Below are positions 16,023-23,408 of a stretch of 25,860 bases of DNA, piece after piece; position 1 is the first letter of the stretch; every line of letters starts with the position of its first letter. Made by a program: the position numbers and the translations under genes. The notes beneath the pieces are model-generated. The model was not told where the DNA came from and ran no database searches. It saw nothing but the letters and a program-made list of their open reading frames with translations. This DNA comes from JAAFHS01 sp031396505 (GTDB lineage Bacteria; Pseudomonadota; Alphaproteobacteria; Rhodobacterales; Rhodobacteraceae): contig JANNKX010000418.1 of NCBI GenBank assembly GCA_031396505.1, forward strand, positions 1 through 25,860. The letters are read 5' to 3'.

Positions 16023-16346
16023 TCAGTCCGCAGGCGCGCAATACACCCGGTACAGGGTTTCCAGAACGGCGCGTACTTCGGCGCTGGCAAGGGAATAGTA
16101 GATCGTCTGCCCTTCGCGCCGGGTGCCAAGCAAGTGCAATGCGCGCATTTTGGCAAGATGTTGCGACAGGGCGGCCGGGCTTAGCTGAACGATTTCGGCG
16201 AGTTCCCCGGCCGACTTTTCGGCGTTCAAGAGTGAGCACATCACCATTAGACGTTTGGTATTTGCCATGGCCGTCAGGGTTGCGGCAACCTCTTCGGCCT
16301 TGGCATGCAGGCTTTGGTCCGGCGTTTGTGGGGCGAGTACATTCAT
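16023..16346 (-). CDS. sqrR: ArsR-family sulfide/persulfide-responsive repressor (SqrR/BigR type)
   Basis: 107 residues from the ATG at 16346; a TTG further upstream would place the start inside the promoter. The winged-helix core is seen in SAGELAEIVQLSPAALSQHLAKM (residues 46-67, recognition helix in the second half) followed by the wing TRREGQTIYYSL. Two cysteines, Cys37 (VMCSLL) and Cys103 (RVYCAPAD), are 66 residues apart, matching the spacing of the Cys41/Cys107 pair that forms a tetrasulfide bridge in SqrR when persulfides accumulate. There are no other cysteines, which argues against a metal-sensing ArsR. It is divergent from pmpA-pmpB-blh and presumably represses it and itself. Confidence 0.88.
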   Translation of the reverse strand: MNVLAPQTPDQSLHAKAEEVAATLTAMANTKRLMVMCSLLNAEKSAGELAEIVQLSPAALSQHLAKMRALHLLGTRREGQTIYYSLASAEVRAVLETLYRVYCAPAD

Positions 16347-16348
16347 AG

Positions 16349-16378
16349 TTGACACTTTAGTAGTTTCGAAGATACTTA
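16349..16378 (+). promoter_or_regulatory. Promoter of pmpA-pmpB-blh with overlapping operator dyad
   Basis: A perfect -35 TTGACA (16349-16354) and a -10-like TACTTA (16373-16378) are 18 bp apart on the plus strand. Between and overlapping them lies the dyad AGTA-GT-TTCGAA-GA-TACT (16359-16376), with TT and AA matching further out. This AT-rich patch is unlike the surrounding DNA. Placement is ideal for repression by the SqrR/BigR-type protein encoded next door, whose own start is only a few bases away on the other strand. Confidence 0.6.
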
Positions 16379-16474
16379 ACAATAGTCAAACGCACCGTAC
16401 CTTGCCCTTTCGCGCCGTTGCCCGGATTGCCAGATGACAAAGCCAGAATACAACCTATCGGAGCCATCTTCACG

Positions 16475-16900
16475 ATGATAACCACATTTACCCCAGTAGA
16501 CTCGCTTTTGGGCGGAGTCCTTATCGGGCTTGGCGCAGTGATCCTGATGGCGTTCAACGGGCGCATCGCGGGCATGACGGCGATGTTGGGGGGCGTGCTG
16601 GAACCGCGCAAACCGGATAGCCCGTGGCGCATTGCCTTTCTGGTGGGGGCGATTGCGGCCCCGATGACTGCGACACTGATGGGTGCGCGTTTTGAGTTTG
16701 CGTCACCCACGACGGGGCCGGTGCTGGCGATTGGCGGGATGATCGTGGGGGTGGGCGTGACCTACGGGTCTGGTTGTACGTCGGGGCATGGCGTGTGCGG
16801 CATGGCGCGCCTGTCGCCACGTTCGATGGTCGCCACGGCGATATTCATGGCAACGACTTTTGTTACAGTGACGGTGATCCGTCATGGCTTGGGAGGATAA
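16475..16900 (+). CDS. pmpA: YeeE/YedE-family membrane protein, first half (PmpA-like)
   Basis: 141 residues with about four membrane helices, half the size of the full YeeE/YedE (TsuA) thiosulfate transporter fold. The signature GSGCTSGHGVCGM (98-110) holds Cys101 and Cys108; cysteines in this position relay sulfur compounds through hydrogen bonds in the related transporter. The ATG at 16475 starts MITTFTPVDS; GGAG lies eleven bases upstream. It is followed after four bases by a second half-size gene, so the two proteins probably assemble together. With the adjacent repressor and Blh, a role in moving reduced sulfur compounds across the inner membrane is likely. Direction and exact substrate are unknown. 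Confidence 0.85.
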   Translation: MITTFTPVDSLLGGVLIGLGAVILMAFNGRIAGMTAMLGGVLEPRKPDSPWRIAFLVGAIAAPMTATLMGARFEFASPTTGPVLAIGGMIVGVGVTYGSGCTSGHGVCGMARLSPRSMVATAIFMATTFVTVTVIRHGLGG

Positions 16901-16904
16901 TTCG

Positions 16905-17339
16905 ATGCGGCGCATCCTTTCTGCCCTTGTTGCCGGCATGGTCTTTGGCACAGGCATCACCATTTCCGGCATGGGCAATCCCGCCAAAGTGTTGAATTTC
17001 TTTGATGCGTTTGGCACATGGGACCCCAGCCTAGCGTTTGTGATGGGTGGGGCGCTGATCACGGCTGCCATCGGCTATCGCATCATCTTTGGCCGCCGTA
17101 GCGCCCCGCTGTTTGATACGAAATTCCACCTGCCGACGGCGCGCACCATTGATGCGAAACTGATTGGGGGGTCGGCCCTGTTTGGCGTCGGCTGGGGGAT
17201 TGCCGGGTTTTGCCCCGGTGGGGCCATCCCGGCCTTGGGCTTCGCACCATGGCCGACGGCGCTTTTTCTGATATCGATGGGCGCGGGTATGCTGCTTGCG
17301 CGGTGGTTACAGGCCCTGCCGCGCCGCCAGACGATCTGA
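16905..17339 (+). CDS. pmpB: YeeE/YedE-family membrane protein, second half (PmpB-like)
   Basis: 144 residues with about four membrane helices. It has the second-half signatures: SGMGNPAKVLNFFD near residue 21 and WGIAGFCPGGAIPA with Cys103. GGGAGG precedes the ATG by eight bases and overlaps the end of pmpA, so the two are translated together. In full-length relatives both halves are one polypeptide; here the split arrangement matches the PmpA/PmpB pairs of BigR-controlled operons. Twenty-one bases separate it from blh. Confidence 0.87.
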   Translation: MRRILSALVAGMVFGTGITISGMGNPAKVLNFFDAFGTWDPSLAFVMGGALITAAIGYRIIFGRRSAPLFDTKFHLPTARTIDAKLIGGSALFGVGWGIAGFCPGGAIPALGFAPWPTALFLISMGAGMLLARWLQALPRRQTI

Positions 17340-17360
17340 CCGATGAAACAGGAGGATAGC

Positions 17361-18263
17361 ATGACACCTTTTGCCCAAATCCCCTTCGCTGTCGATCTGT
17401 CCGTCGTGCCTGCCGTTGCGTCCTTTTTCGATGCGGCGACCAACACGGTGACCTATGTTGTGCGCGATCCGGCCACGACGGCCTGTGCGGTGATCGATTG
17501 CGTGATGGATATCGACTACGCGGCTGGCCGGATCACCTTTGCGTCGGCCGATGCCGTTATTGCGTTTATCGAGAGGCAGGGTCTGACGCTGCAATGGTTG
17601 ATTGAAACCCATGTGCATGCTGACCATCTGTCGGGCGCGCCTTATATTCAGGGCAAGCTGGGCGGCAAGATCGGCATTGGCGGGAACATCACCATCGTGC
17701 AAGACACGTTTGGGAAGGTGTTCAACGAGGGTACGGAATTTCAACGCGATGGCAGCCAGTTCGATCGGTTGTTCAAGGATGGCGACACCTACCAGATTGG
17801 CACGATGACGGCGTTTGTCATGCATACGCCGGGCCATACGCCAGCCTGCATGACGCATGTTATGGGCGATGCAGCCTTTGTCGGTGACACGCTGTTCATG
17901 CCTGATGGCGGATCGGCACGCGCGGATTTTCCAGGTGGGGACGCCCGCACATTGTACCGGTCGATCAAGCGGGTTCTGTCGATGCCGGGGGAAACGCGGC
18001 TGTTCATGTGCCACGACTATGGCCCGAATGGCCGCGAAATCCGGTGGGAAACGACGGTGGCCGAACAGATTGCGCATAACATTCACGTCGGGGACGGCAT
18101 CACGGAAGATCAGTTCGTCGCCACGCGTGAGGCGCGCGATGCAACGCTGGCGATGCCGCGCCTGATCATTCCGGCATTGCAGGTGAACATGCGCGGCGGC
18201 GCGCTGCCCCCGGCGGACAAAGACGGCAGGCAGTTCTTGAAAGTACCGATCAACGGCCTGTGA
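17361..18263 (+). CDS. blh: MBL-fold hydrolase / persulfide dioxygenase-like (Blh)
   Basis: 300 residues. AGGAGG six bases upstream of the ATG at 17361 decides the start over an in-frame ATG at 17343. Metallo-beta-lactamase motifs: THVHADH (83-89), HTPGHTPAC (155-163) and VGDTLF with Asp176. The DGGSARADFPGGDARTLYRS segment is characteristic of the Blh/ETHE1 branch, which oxidises glutathione persulfide to sulfite with a mononuclear iron. There is no rhodanese domain in the protein. It closes the divergent operon controlled by the SqrR/BigR-type repressor; together they point to detoxification of sulfide-derived persulfide. Confidence 0.88.
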   Translation: MTPFAQIPFAVDLSVVPAVASFFDAATNTVTYVVRDPATTACAVIDCVMDIDYAAGRITFASADAVIAFIERQGLTLQWLIETHVHADHLSGAPYIQGKLGGKIGIGGNITIVQDTFGKVFNEGTEFQRDGSQFDRLFKDGDTYQIGTMTAFVMHTPGHTPACMTHVMGDAAFVGDTLFMPDGGSARADFPGGDARTLYRSIKRVLSMPGETRLFMCHDYGPNGREIRWETTVAEQIAHNIHVGDGITEDQFVATREARDATLAMPRLIIPALQVNMRGGALPPADKDGRQFLKVPINGL

Positions 18264-18327
18264 CCGCAACGGCGAAAGTAATCCTTAGGGCGGATCACCT
18301 TAAATCTTATTCAGATTGAAGGCGATC

Positions 18328-18445
18328 CAAGACAGACAAGCCGTTGGTTATGTTGCGCATCGCTGCCAGTCAGGTGAACCTGATTGGCAGCGATACGCCC
18401 TGGAAGGCGATCTCCCTTACCGCCACGCCAATCCCGTCTGTCTTG
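18328..18445. repeat. Long hairpin nested in an outer inverted repeat, non-coding
   Basis: Inner hairpin: ATCGCTGCCAGTCAGG (18359-18374), loop TGAA, CCTGATTGGCAGCGAT (18379-18394), sixteen paired bases with one G-T. Outer inverted repeat: CAAGACAGAC (18328-18337) with GTCTGTCTTG (18436-18445). A direct repeat GAAGGCGATC occurs at 18318-18327 and 18403-18412. The element sits in the 218-bp gap between two converging genes. There is no T tract on either side, so it is not a standard terminator; an RNA element or a remnant of a mobile palindrome are options. Confidence 0.55.
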
Positions 18446-18481
18446 CTGCGGCGGTCAGGGCTTTGATGGGCGCAACGGGCG

Positions 18482-19705
18482 TCAGATGATTGCCTTTTCC
18501 AAAAATGGGCGGCCTTCGGCGATGCGGTCAAAGCCGAAGGGTGACAGGTCGATCGTGCGGAATGCGCCATACGTGATCCATTCAGCGGTGCCACGCCCCA
18601 TCGCGGGCGACTGTTGCAACCCGTGGCCGGAGAACCCGTTCAGGAAGATGAAATTCGACAGCTTAGGGTGTGGGCCGACGATGGCGTTCTGATCCAGTGT
18701 GTTCATGTCATAGTGCCCGGTCCATTCACGCAGGACCTTGATCGCCTCAAACTGCGGAATGCGGGTGGCGAGGGCGGGCCAGACGTGATCTTGCCACAGC
18801 GATTGATCCATCGTGAAATCGTCGAAATCCACCGCCGGGTCCTGATCGCTGTGCCCGCCGGCCATGTAGGTGGTCCTGGTGTCCTGGCGGACATGGACGC
18901 CCGACGGATCAATGGTCAGCGGCAGTGCGCGGTCAAGCGGGCGTTCGGCGGCAAAAACCCATGTATAGCGCTTGCGCGGTTCAATCGGGATCGAAATCCC
19001 GGCCATCGCTGCGGTCTTTGCCCCGCGCGTGCCGGTCGCATTCACCACCTGACCGCAGGCGATCACCTGTCCCGACGCAAGGGTCACGCTGTCGACGCGG
19101 GTGCCTGCCGGGTTGCGGGTGATGGCCGTCACCTCATTCGCGATGTATTCGACACCGCGTTCACGCGACTGACGGCGAAACCAGTCAAACACCGTGATCC
19201 CGTCGAAATAGCCCTCGTCCACGGTATTGATGCTGCCGAGGATCAGGTCATCCACGACATAGAACGGATAGGCGTTGGCGATCTGTTCCGGCGTCAGCAG
19301 CCGGGTTGCGGCCCCGGCGGCGACTTGCACGGCATGGCTTTCGCGCAAGGTATTCGCGAAGGCATCGGTATTGGCCAGATACATGTAGCCATAGTTCTGA
19401 ATGCGCAGATCGGGCACCCGCGGATCATTGCCCATCATCTGCGGCAGGTTCTGGATAAAGGAGGCACCAAACTGCGAAATCTGCACGTTGAGGGCGGATG
19501 AAAACTGCTGGCGGATGCAGGAATTGGTATGGCCGGTGCCAGAGAATTCGTAAGTTGGGTCGCGTTCGATAACCAGAACCGAGCCATTGAAATCGGGGTT
19601 GTCGGTCAGGAACCACGCGGTTGATGACCCCAGCATCGCGCCGCCGATAATGACGACATCATAAGACGACTGGCGGGGGACGTCGTGTTTCAAAGGGGCG
19701 GCCAT
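18482..19705 (-). CDS. FAD-dependent oxidoreductase, DAO family
   Basis: 407 residues from the ATG at 19705; the frame extends upstream into rhaK but that part is not conserved. The N-terminal Rossmann motif is YDVVIIGGAMLGSSTAWFL (Gly21, Gly22, Gly26), followed by the FAD ribose-binding acidic residue in VLVIERDP and by SGTGHTNSCIRQQF, typical of sarcosine/amino-acid oxidase-like DAO proteins. The C-terminal part has the usual LNGFSGHGLQQSPAMGR flavin-contact segment. It probably oxidises a secondary amine, amino acid or hydroxy acid in the cytosol; the substrate is not evident. It is the last gene of the rha-direction cluster, 70 bp after rhaK, and may be cotranscribed although it has no known place in rhamnose breakdown. 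Confidence 0.88.
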   Translation of the reverse strand: MAAPLKHDVPRQSSYDVVIIGGAMLGSSTAWFLTDNPDFNGSVLVIERDPTYEFSGTGHTNSCIRQQFSSALNVQISQFGASFIQNLPQMMGNDPRVPDLRIQNYGYMYLANTDAFANTLRESHAVQVAAGAATRLLTPEQIANAYPFYVVDDLILGSINTVDEGYFDGITVFDWFRRQSRERGVEYIANEVTAITRNPAGTRVDSVTLASGQVIACGQVVNATGTRGAKTAAMAGISIPIEPRKRYTWVFAAERPLDRALPLTIDPSGVHVRQDTRTTYMAGGHSDQDPAVDFDDFTMDQSLWQDHVWPALATRIPQFEAIKVLREWTGHYDMNTLDQNAIVGPHPKLSNFIFLNGFSGHGLQQSPAMGRGTAEWITYGAFRTIDLSPFGFDRIAEGRPFLEKAII

Positions 19706-19775
19706 GGGCGGAAATCCAGCATTGCGATAACGATCGGCATGGTGTGACAGCGTGCGCGGAGCACGTCCAGCGCAT

Positions 19776-21146
19776 TTAACGTGCCATGACGCGGGTCGTC
19801 CAGCGGGCGGCATAGGCGGCGAATCCGTCGGGCGGTGGCGCGGTGGCAACCGCAGGTATCGTCGTTTGCACCTGTGTGCCGGCAATCAGCAGGGCCGCTC
19901 CGCGCGCCGTTCCTGTGGCCCCGGTGGATGCGATGACGATGCAGCACGTCGCCGCGGACAGCATTTGCAGGTAGGCGGTATTTTGGGCAAAGGGGCCCTC
20001 GATGATAATGTCCCCCCGGTGCCCGATCAGCGTCAGCATGTGGGCGGTCACAAGCGCGAGGTAAAACGCCGTCGCCGCCGAACGTGTGCCGCTTCCCACG
20101 GCAGGTTCGCGGGGCGACCATTGCGCGATCTGCCCCCGGAACGGGCCGGTGTCGGGGACGACAGCGGGCAGTAGCATCACATCATTGGCAAGAACGGTGG
20201 CGATATCGGCGGGCGTGGCGGCAGTGGTCACGCCCTGCAGGATCAGGTCATGTTCGCGTCCGCCCATGAACCGCGCGGATGGCACGGGTTCCCCGAACGC
20301 ATTGACGTTGATCAGCGTATCTTTGGTTTCATCCAGCGGGTCTGCGGCTGCGCTGATCGCCATGGCGATGCACCATGTCCCGGTCGACACGACCGAAAAC
20401 GGCGCCTTGTGTTGCAAGAGATGCGGCAGCAGTGACGCGTTGGAATCGTGGATGCCGCAGGCAACAGGCGTAGTGGCGGCAAGCCCGGTGGCGGCAGCAA
20501 TTGCTGGCAGAACGGTGCCAAGCACATCTTGTGACCGCCGGGCAGATGCAATCTTGCCTGCAATGCCCAAGCGGGCCACGAGGCTTGAGAACCGCGCTTT
20601 CGCGGGTTCCCACAAGTCGGTATGGCAGCCGAGTGAGGACACATCAGTGGCCAGCACACCGGTCAGCAGAAACCCCCAATACTGTGGATAGGTCACGATA
20701 TGGGCGACACGGTCGCGCAGTGCGGGATCGCTGTGCAACTGCCAGTGCACTTGTGCGCCAAGGTTCAGGCCGTTGACCAGCCGAGGTGACCCCGTTTGGG
20801 CAAAGGCCGGACGGATGGCATCATAGGCGGTCGCAGTGTCTTGCGGCCCGGTATGTTCGTAATCCAGTACGGGGGCGGCAAGGCGGCCATCAGCGGTCAG
20901 CAGGGCGCAGCAGGCACCGTGCGTGGTGATCGAAATCGCATCGATGCCGTCATCATGATGAAACGTGGTCAACGCATGCAGCAGAGAATCCCAATGCCCG
21001 TCTACGTCGAAATGCGGATAGGGCGGGCCGGGCTGCACAATATTGGGGCGGGTGACGACGGCCAGTTCCGTAAGATCTGCGGCACGGACAAGGGCAAGTT
21101 TGGCGTTGGTTTTGCCAATGTCGATGACGGCGATGTTGCGGATCAT
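19776..21146 (-). CDS. rhaK: FGGY-family sugar kinase, RhaK type
   Basis: 456 residues. The FGGY/actin-like ATPase fold is marked by IAVIDIGKTNAKLALV at the N terminus (phosphate-1 loop, residues 5-20), CGIHDSNASLLPHL with the catalytic-base Asp, and VSTGTWCIAM. In Rhizobium leguminosarum the RhaK encoded in the rhaSTPQUK operon is needed for growth on rhamnose and for transporter function; the gene order here is the same, which supports this name over other pentulose or deoxyhexose kinases. The start ATG overlaps the rhaU stop (ATGA), so translation is coupled. Confidence 0.88.
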   Translation of the reverse strand: MIRNIAVIDIGKTNAKLALVRAADLTELAVVTRPNIVQPGPPYPHFDVDGHWDSLLHALTTFHHDDGIDAISITTHGACCALLTADGRLAAPVLDYEHTGPQDTATAYDAIRPAFAQTGSPRLVNGLNLGAQVHWQLHSDPALRDRVAHIVTYPQYWGFLLTGVLATDVSSLGCHTDLWEPAKARFSSLVARLGIAGKIASARRSQDVLGTVLPAIAAATGLAATTPVACGIHDSNASLLPHLLQHKAPFSVVSTGTWCIAMAISAAADPLDETKDTLINVNAFGEPVPSARFMGGREHDLILQGVTTAATPADIATVLANDVMLLPAVVPDTGPFRGQIAQWSPREPAVGSGTRSAATAFYLALVTAHMLTLIGHRGDIIIEGPFAQNTAYLQMLSAATCCIVIASTGATGTARGAALLIAGTQVQTTIPAVATAPPPDGFAAYAARWTTRVMAR

Positions 21147-21457
21147 GGCATCTGAAACACAGATGTCAGCGGCGTGGCGACGGGGGAATGGTCCGGGTGG
21201 GTTTCCATCAGATCGGCCATATAGGCCCACCATTTCTGCATCAGGGGCGATTGCGGCAATGCGTCCATCTTGTGCGGCGTCGTGCGCCACAAAACGCCAA
21301 ACAGTGTTTCCGTGGCAGGATCAAGGTGAATGGAATAATCGCTGATCCCTGCATCATGCAGCAAGGCCACCAGTTCGGGCCAGATTGCATCATGGCGGCG
21401 TTGGTATTCCACGGCCATTCCCGGTTTCAGATGCATGGTGAAGGCATATTTCTCCAT
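21143..21457 (-). CDS. rhaU: L-rhamnose mutarotase
   Basis: 104 residues, the same size as E. coli RhaM. It interconverts alpha and beta anomers of L-rhamnose. Visible family features: YQRRHDAIWPEL with the active-site His22, and QKWWAYM with Trp76-Trp77, and the ending NPD-like HPDHSPV. The start overlaps the rhaQ stop (TGATG) and the stop overlaps the rhaK start. Because mutarotases of this family are quite specific, this gene is the best single sign that the operon handles L-rhamnose. Confidence 0.93.
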   Translation of the reverse strand: MEKYAFTMHLKPGMAVEYQRRHDAIWPELVALLHDAGISDYSIHLDPATETLFGVLWRTTPHKMDALPQSPLMQKWWAYMADLMETHPDHSPVATPLTSVFQMP

Positions 21458-22434
21458 CAGACCCTCCGCATGGCCCAGAGGCGGGGCAGGGCGATCACCC
21501 CGATCAACAGCGCGCCGATGACGATCGACATCACGATGCCCGGTACGTTCAGCAGGCCCAGACCGAATGTCACCAGCCCCATCACAAAGGCCGCGATGAC
21601 CACACCCGGAATGGTGCCCGATCCGCCAAGGATGTTCACGCCACCCAGCACAACCATGGTCACCACCTCCAACTCCATCCCGAAGGCAATGGAGGGGCGG
21701 GTGGAGCCAAGGCGCGAGGTCAGACAAATGGCGGCAATCCCGGCCATCAGGCCCGTCAGCAGGAACAGGATGAACTTAACCCGCGCCACGCGGATACCCG
21801 AAAAGAGCGCAGCCGTGGGGTTGTTGCCCACGGCGTAAACCGCACGACCAAAGCTGGTCAGGTGCAAAAGCACACCGAAAACCAGCGCAAGGATGGCAAA
21901 CAGCATAAGTTCAAATGACACCACCCACCAGACATAGCCTTGCCCGAAAAAGGCAAAGTCCGCCGGGTAATCACCATAGGCAGTGTCGCCCAGAACAATG
22001 TAGCTGATGCCGCGAAACAGGCTCATGGTGCCGATGGTCACAACGATGGACGGCAGACCCATGATGGTGACAAGCACGGCGTTAAATGCGCCGCACAACA
22101 GACCGACCGACAGCCCGACCAAGACCAGCACGGCGGGCGACGCGCCGATTTGTGCAGCGGCCCCCATAGCGGTTGACGCAAGCGCGATGATGGCGGCGAC
22201 AGACAGGTCGATCTCACCCGCAATGACAAGCAGCGCCATGGCAAAAGCGATCATGGCCTTTTCAGTAAAGTTGAAGGTCGCGTCTGACAGGTTCCACGCA
22301 TTCAGGAAGTAAGGTGATGCAAAGGCGTTGAACACGAATATCGCAACCGCGACGGCCAGAAGCAGGGTCTCCCAACTGTACAGGCGGCGGTGGAGGGTGC
22401 TTTGCAAACGGTCGGGAATGGCGCGGGCGGTCAT
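21457..22434 (-). CDS. rhaQ: Rhamnose ABC transporter permease RhaQ
   Basis: 325 residues with eight to ten membrane helices, of the ribose/xylose-type permease family (BPD_transp_2). Typical segments are AGEIDLSVAAIIALAS early on, MGLPSIVVTIGTMSLFRG in the middle and GGVNILGGSGTIPGVV near the C terminus. It forms the inner-membrane channel with RhaP. Start and stop overlap the neighbours by four and one base. Which of the two permeases is RhaP or RhaQ is taken from the known gene order. Confidence 0.9.
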   Translation of the reverse strand: MTARAIPDRLQSTLHRRLYSWETLLLAVAVAIFVFNAFASPYFLNAWNLSDATFNFTEKAMIAFAMALLVIAGEIDLSVAAIIALASTAMGAAAQIGASPAVLVLVGLSVGLLCGAFNAVLVTIMGLPSIVVTIGTMSLFRGISYIVLGDTAYGDYPADFAFFGQGYVWWVVSFELMLFAILALVFGVLLHLTSFGRAVYAVGNNPTAALFSGIRVARVKFILFLLTGLMAGIAAICLTSRLGSTRPSIAFGMELEVVTMVVLGGVNILGGSGTIPGVVIAAFVMGLVTFGLGLLNVPGIVMSIVIGALLIGVIALPRLWAMRRV

Positions 22435-23408
22435 GACGCGTTTTCCCGTTTCAGGATGATGCGGCCCTTGGTCCGGGTGCTGCGCGCGTTGAACGCGACG
22501 GCGATGATGATGGCGGCACCAGAGATGAACAACTGCCAGAACGGCGAAATATCGACGACCGGCAGGGCATTCTTGATGACACCCAGGAACAAGGCACCGA
22601 GCACCGCGCCACCCACAGACCCGATGCCCCCGGCGATTGAGATGCCGCCAATCACGCAGGCGGCGACCACGTCCAGTTCAAACCCTGCAGCGATATCGAC
22701 ATAGGCCACGGCATAGCGTGAGACCCACAAATACCCTGTCAACCCGGACAGCGCCCCCGATATGGCAAAGGCCCAGAACTGGGTGCGGCCGACATTGATG
22801 CCTGCATAAACGGCGGCATGCGGATTGCCGCCCACGGCAAAGAACGCCCGGCCCAGCGTGGTGCGTGACAAGACCAGCGCAAACAGGATGACCACAGCGA
22901 TTGCGACCCATGACAGCATCGGAAGGCCAAGGAAAACGCTGCGCGGGAGGGCTTTGAATGGCGCGCTCATTTCGTGGCTGTTCACCCATTTCCCATCGGA
23001 AATCAGAAAGATCGTTCCGCGAAAGATGGTCATGGTGCCAAGGGTAACGACGATGGGCGGGATACGCAGTTTCCACACCAGCAGGCCGTTGAACATGCCC
23101 AAGGCCGTGCCAAGCCCGATGGCGAGGGCGACCGTGATGATCAATGGCAAATCGGGCGCCGCAACATTGATCATCGCGACCACCATGCCCGTCAGGGCCA
23201 GATTGGCCGCGACTGACAGATCAATGCATTTGGTGAGGATCACGATCATCTGCCCGACCACAAGAATGATCAGAGGCGAGGTATCGTTCAGCACGTTCGC
23301 CAGATTGGCAGGTGCGACAAACCCCGCAAAGCGCGTCGCAATGAGCGCGAGCAACAGCAGGATCGCCCCTGTCAGGATTATTTCGCGCGACTGTAGCAGG
23401 CGGTTCAT
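22431..23408 (-). CDS. rhaP: Rhamnose ABC transporter permease RhaP
   Basis: 325 residues, same permease family as RhaQ, with TKCIDLSVAANLALTGM, LRIPPIVVTLGTMTIFRG and the GGISIAGGIGSVGGAVLGA segment. Two adjacent ATGs (23411 and 23408) overlap the rhaT stop codon; either may be used. The stop overlaps the rhaQ start (ATGA). It would pair with RhaQ in the inner membrane and be energised by RhaT. Confidence 0.9.
   Translation of the reverse strand: MNRLLQSREIILTGAILLLLALIATRFAGFVAPANLANVLNDTSPLIILVVGQMIVILTKCIDLSVAANLALTGMVVAMINVAAPDLPLIITVALAIGLGTALGMFNGLLVWKLRIPPIVVTLGTMTIFRGTIFLISDGKWVNSHEMSAPFKALPRSVFLGLPMLSWVAIAVVILFALVLSRTTLGRAFFAVGGNPHAAVYAGINVGRTQFWAFAISGALSGLTGYLWVSRYAVAYVDIAAGFELDVVAACVIGGISIAGGIGSVGGAVLGALFLGVIKNALPVVDISPFWQLFISGAAIIIAVAFNARSTRTKGRIILKRENAS

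Noticed and set aside
17343..17360. Upstream ATG as start of blh
   Set aside because: The AGGAGG ribosome binding site lies downstream of it and is correctly spaced for the ATG at 17361.
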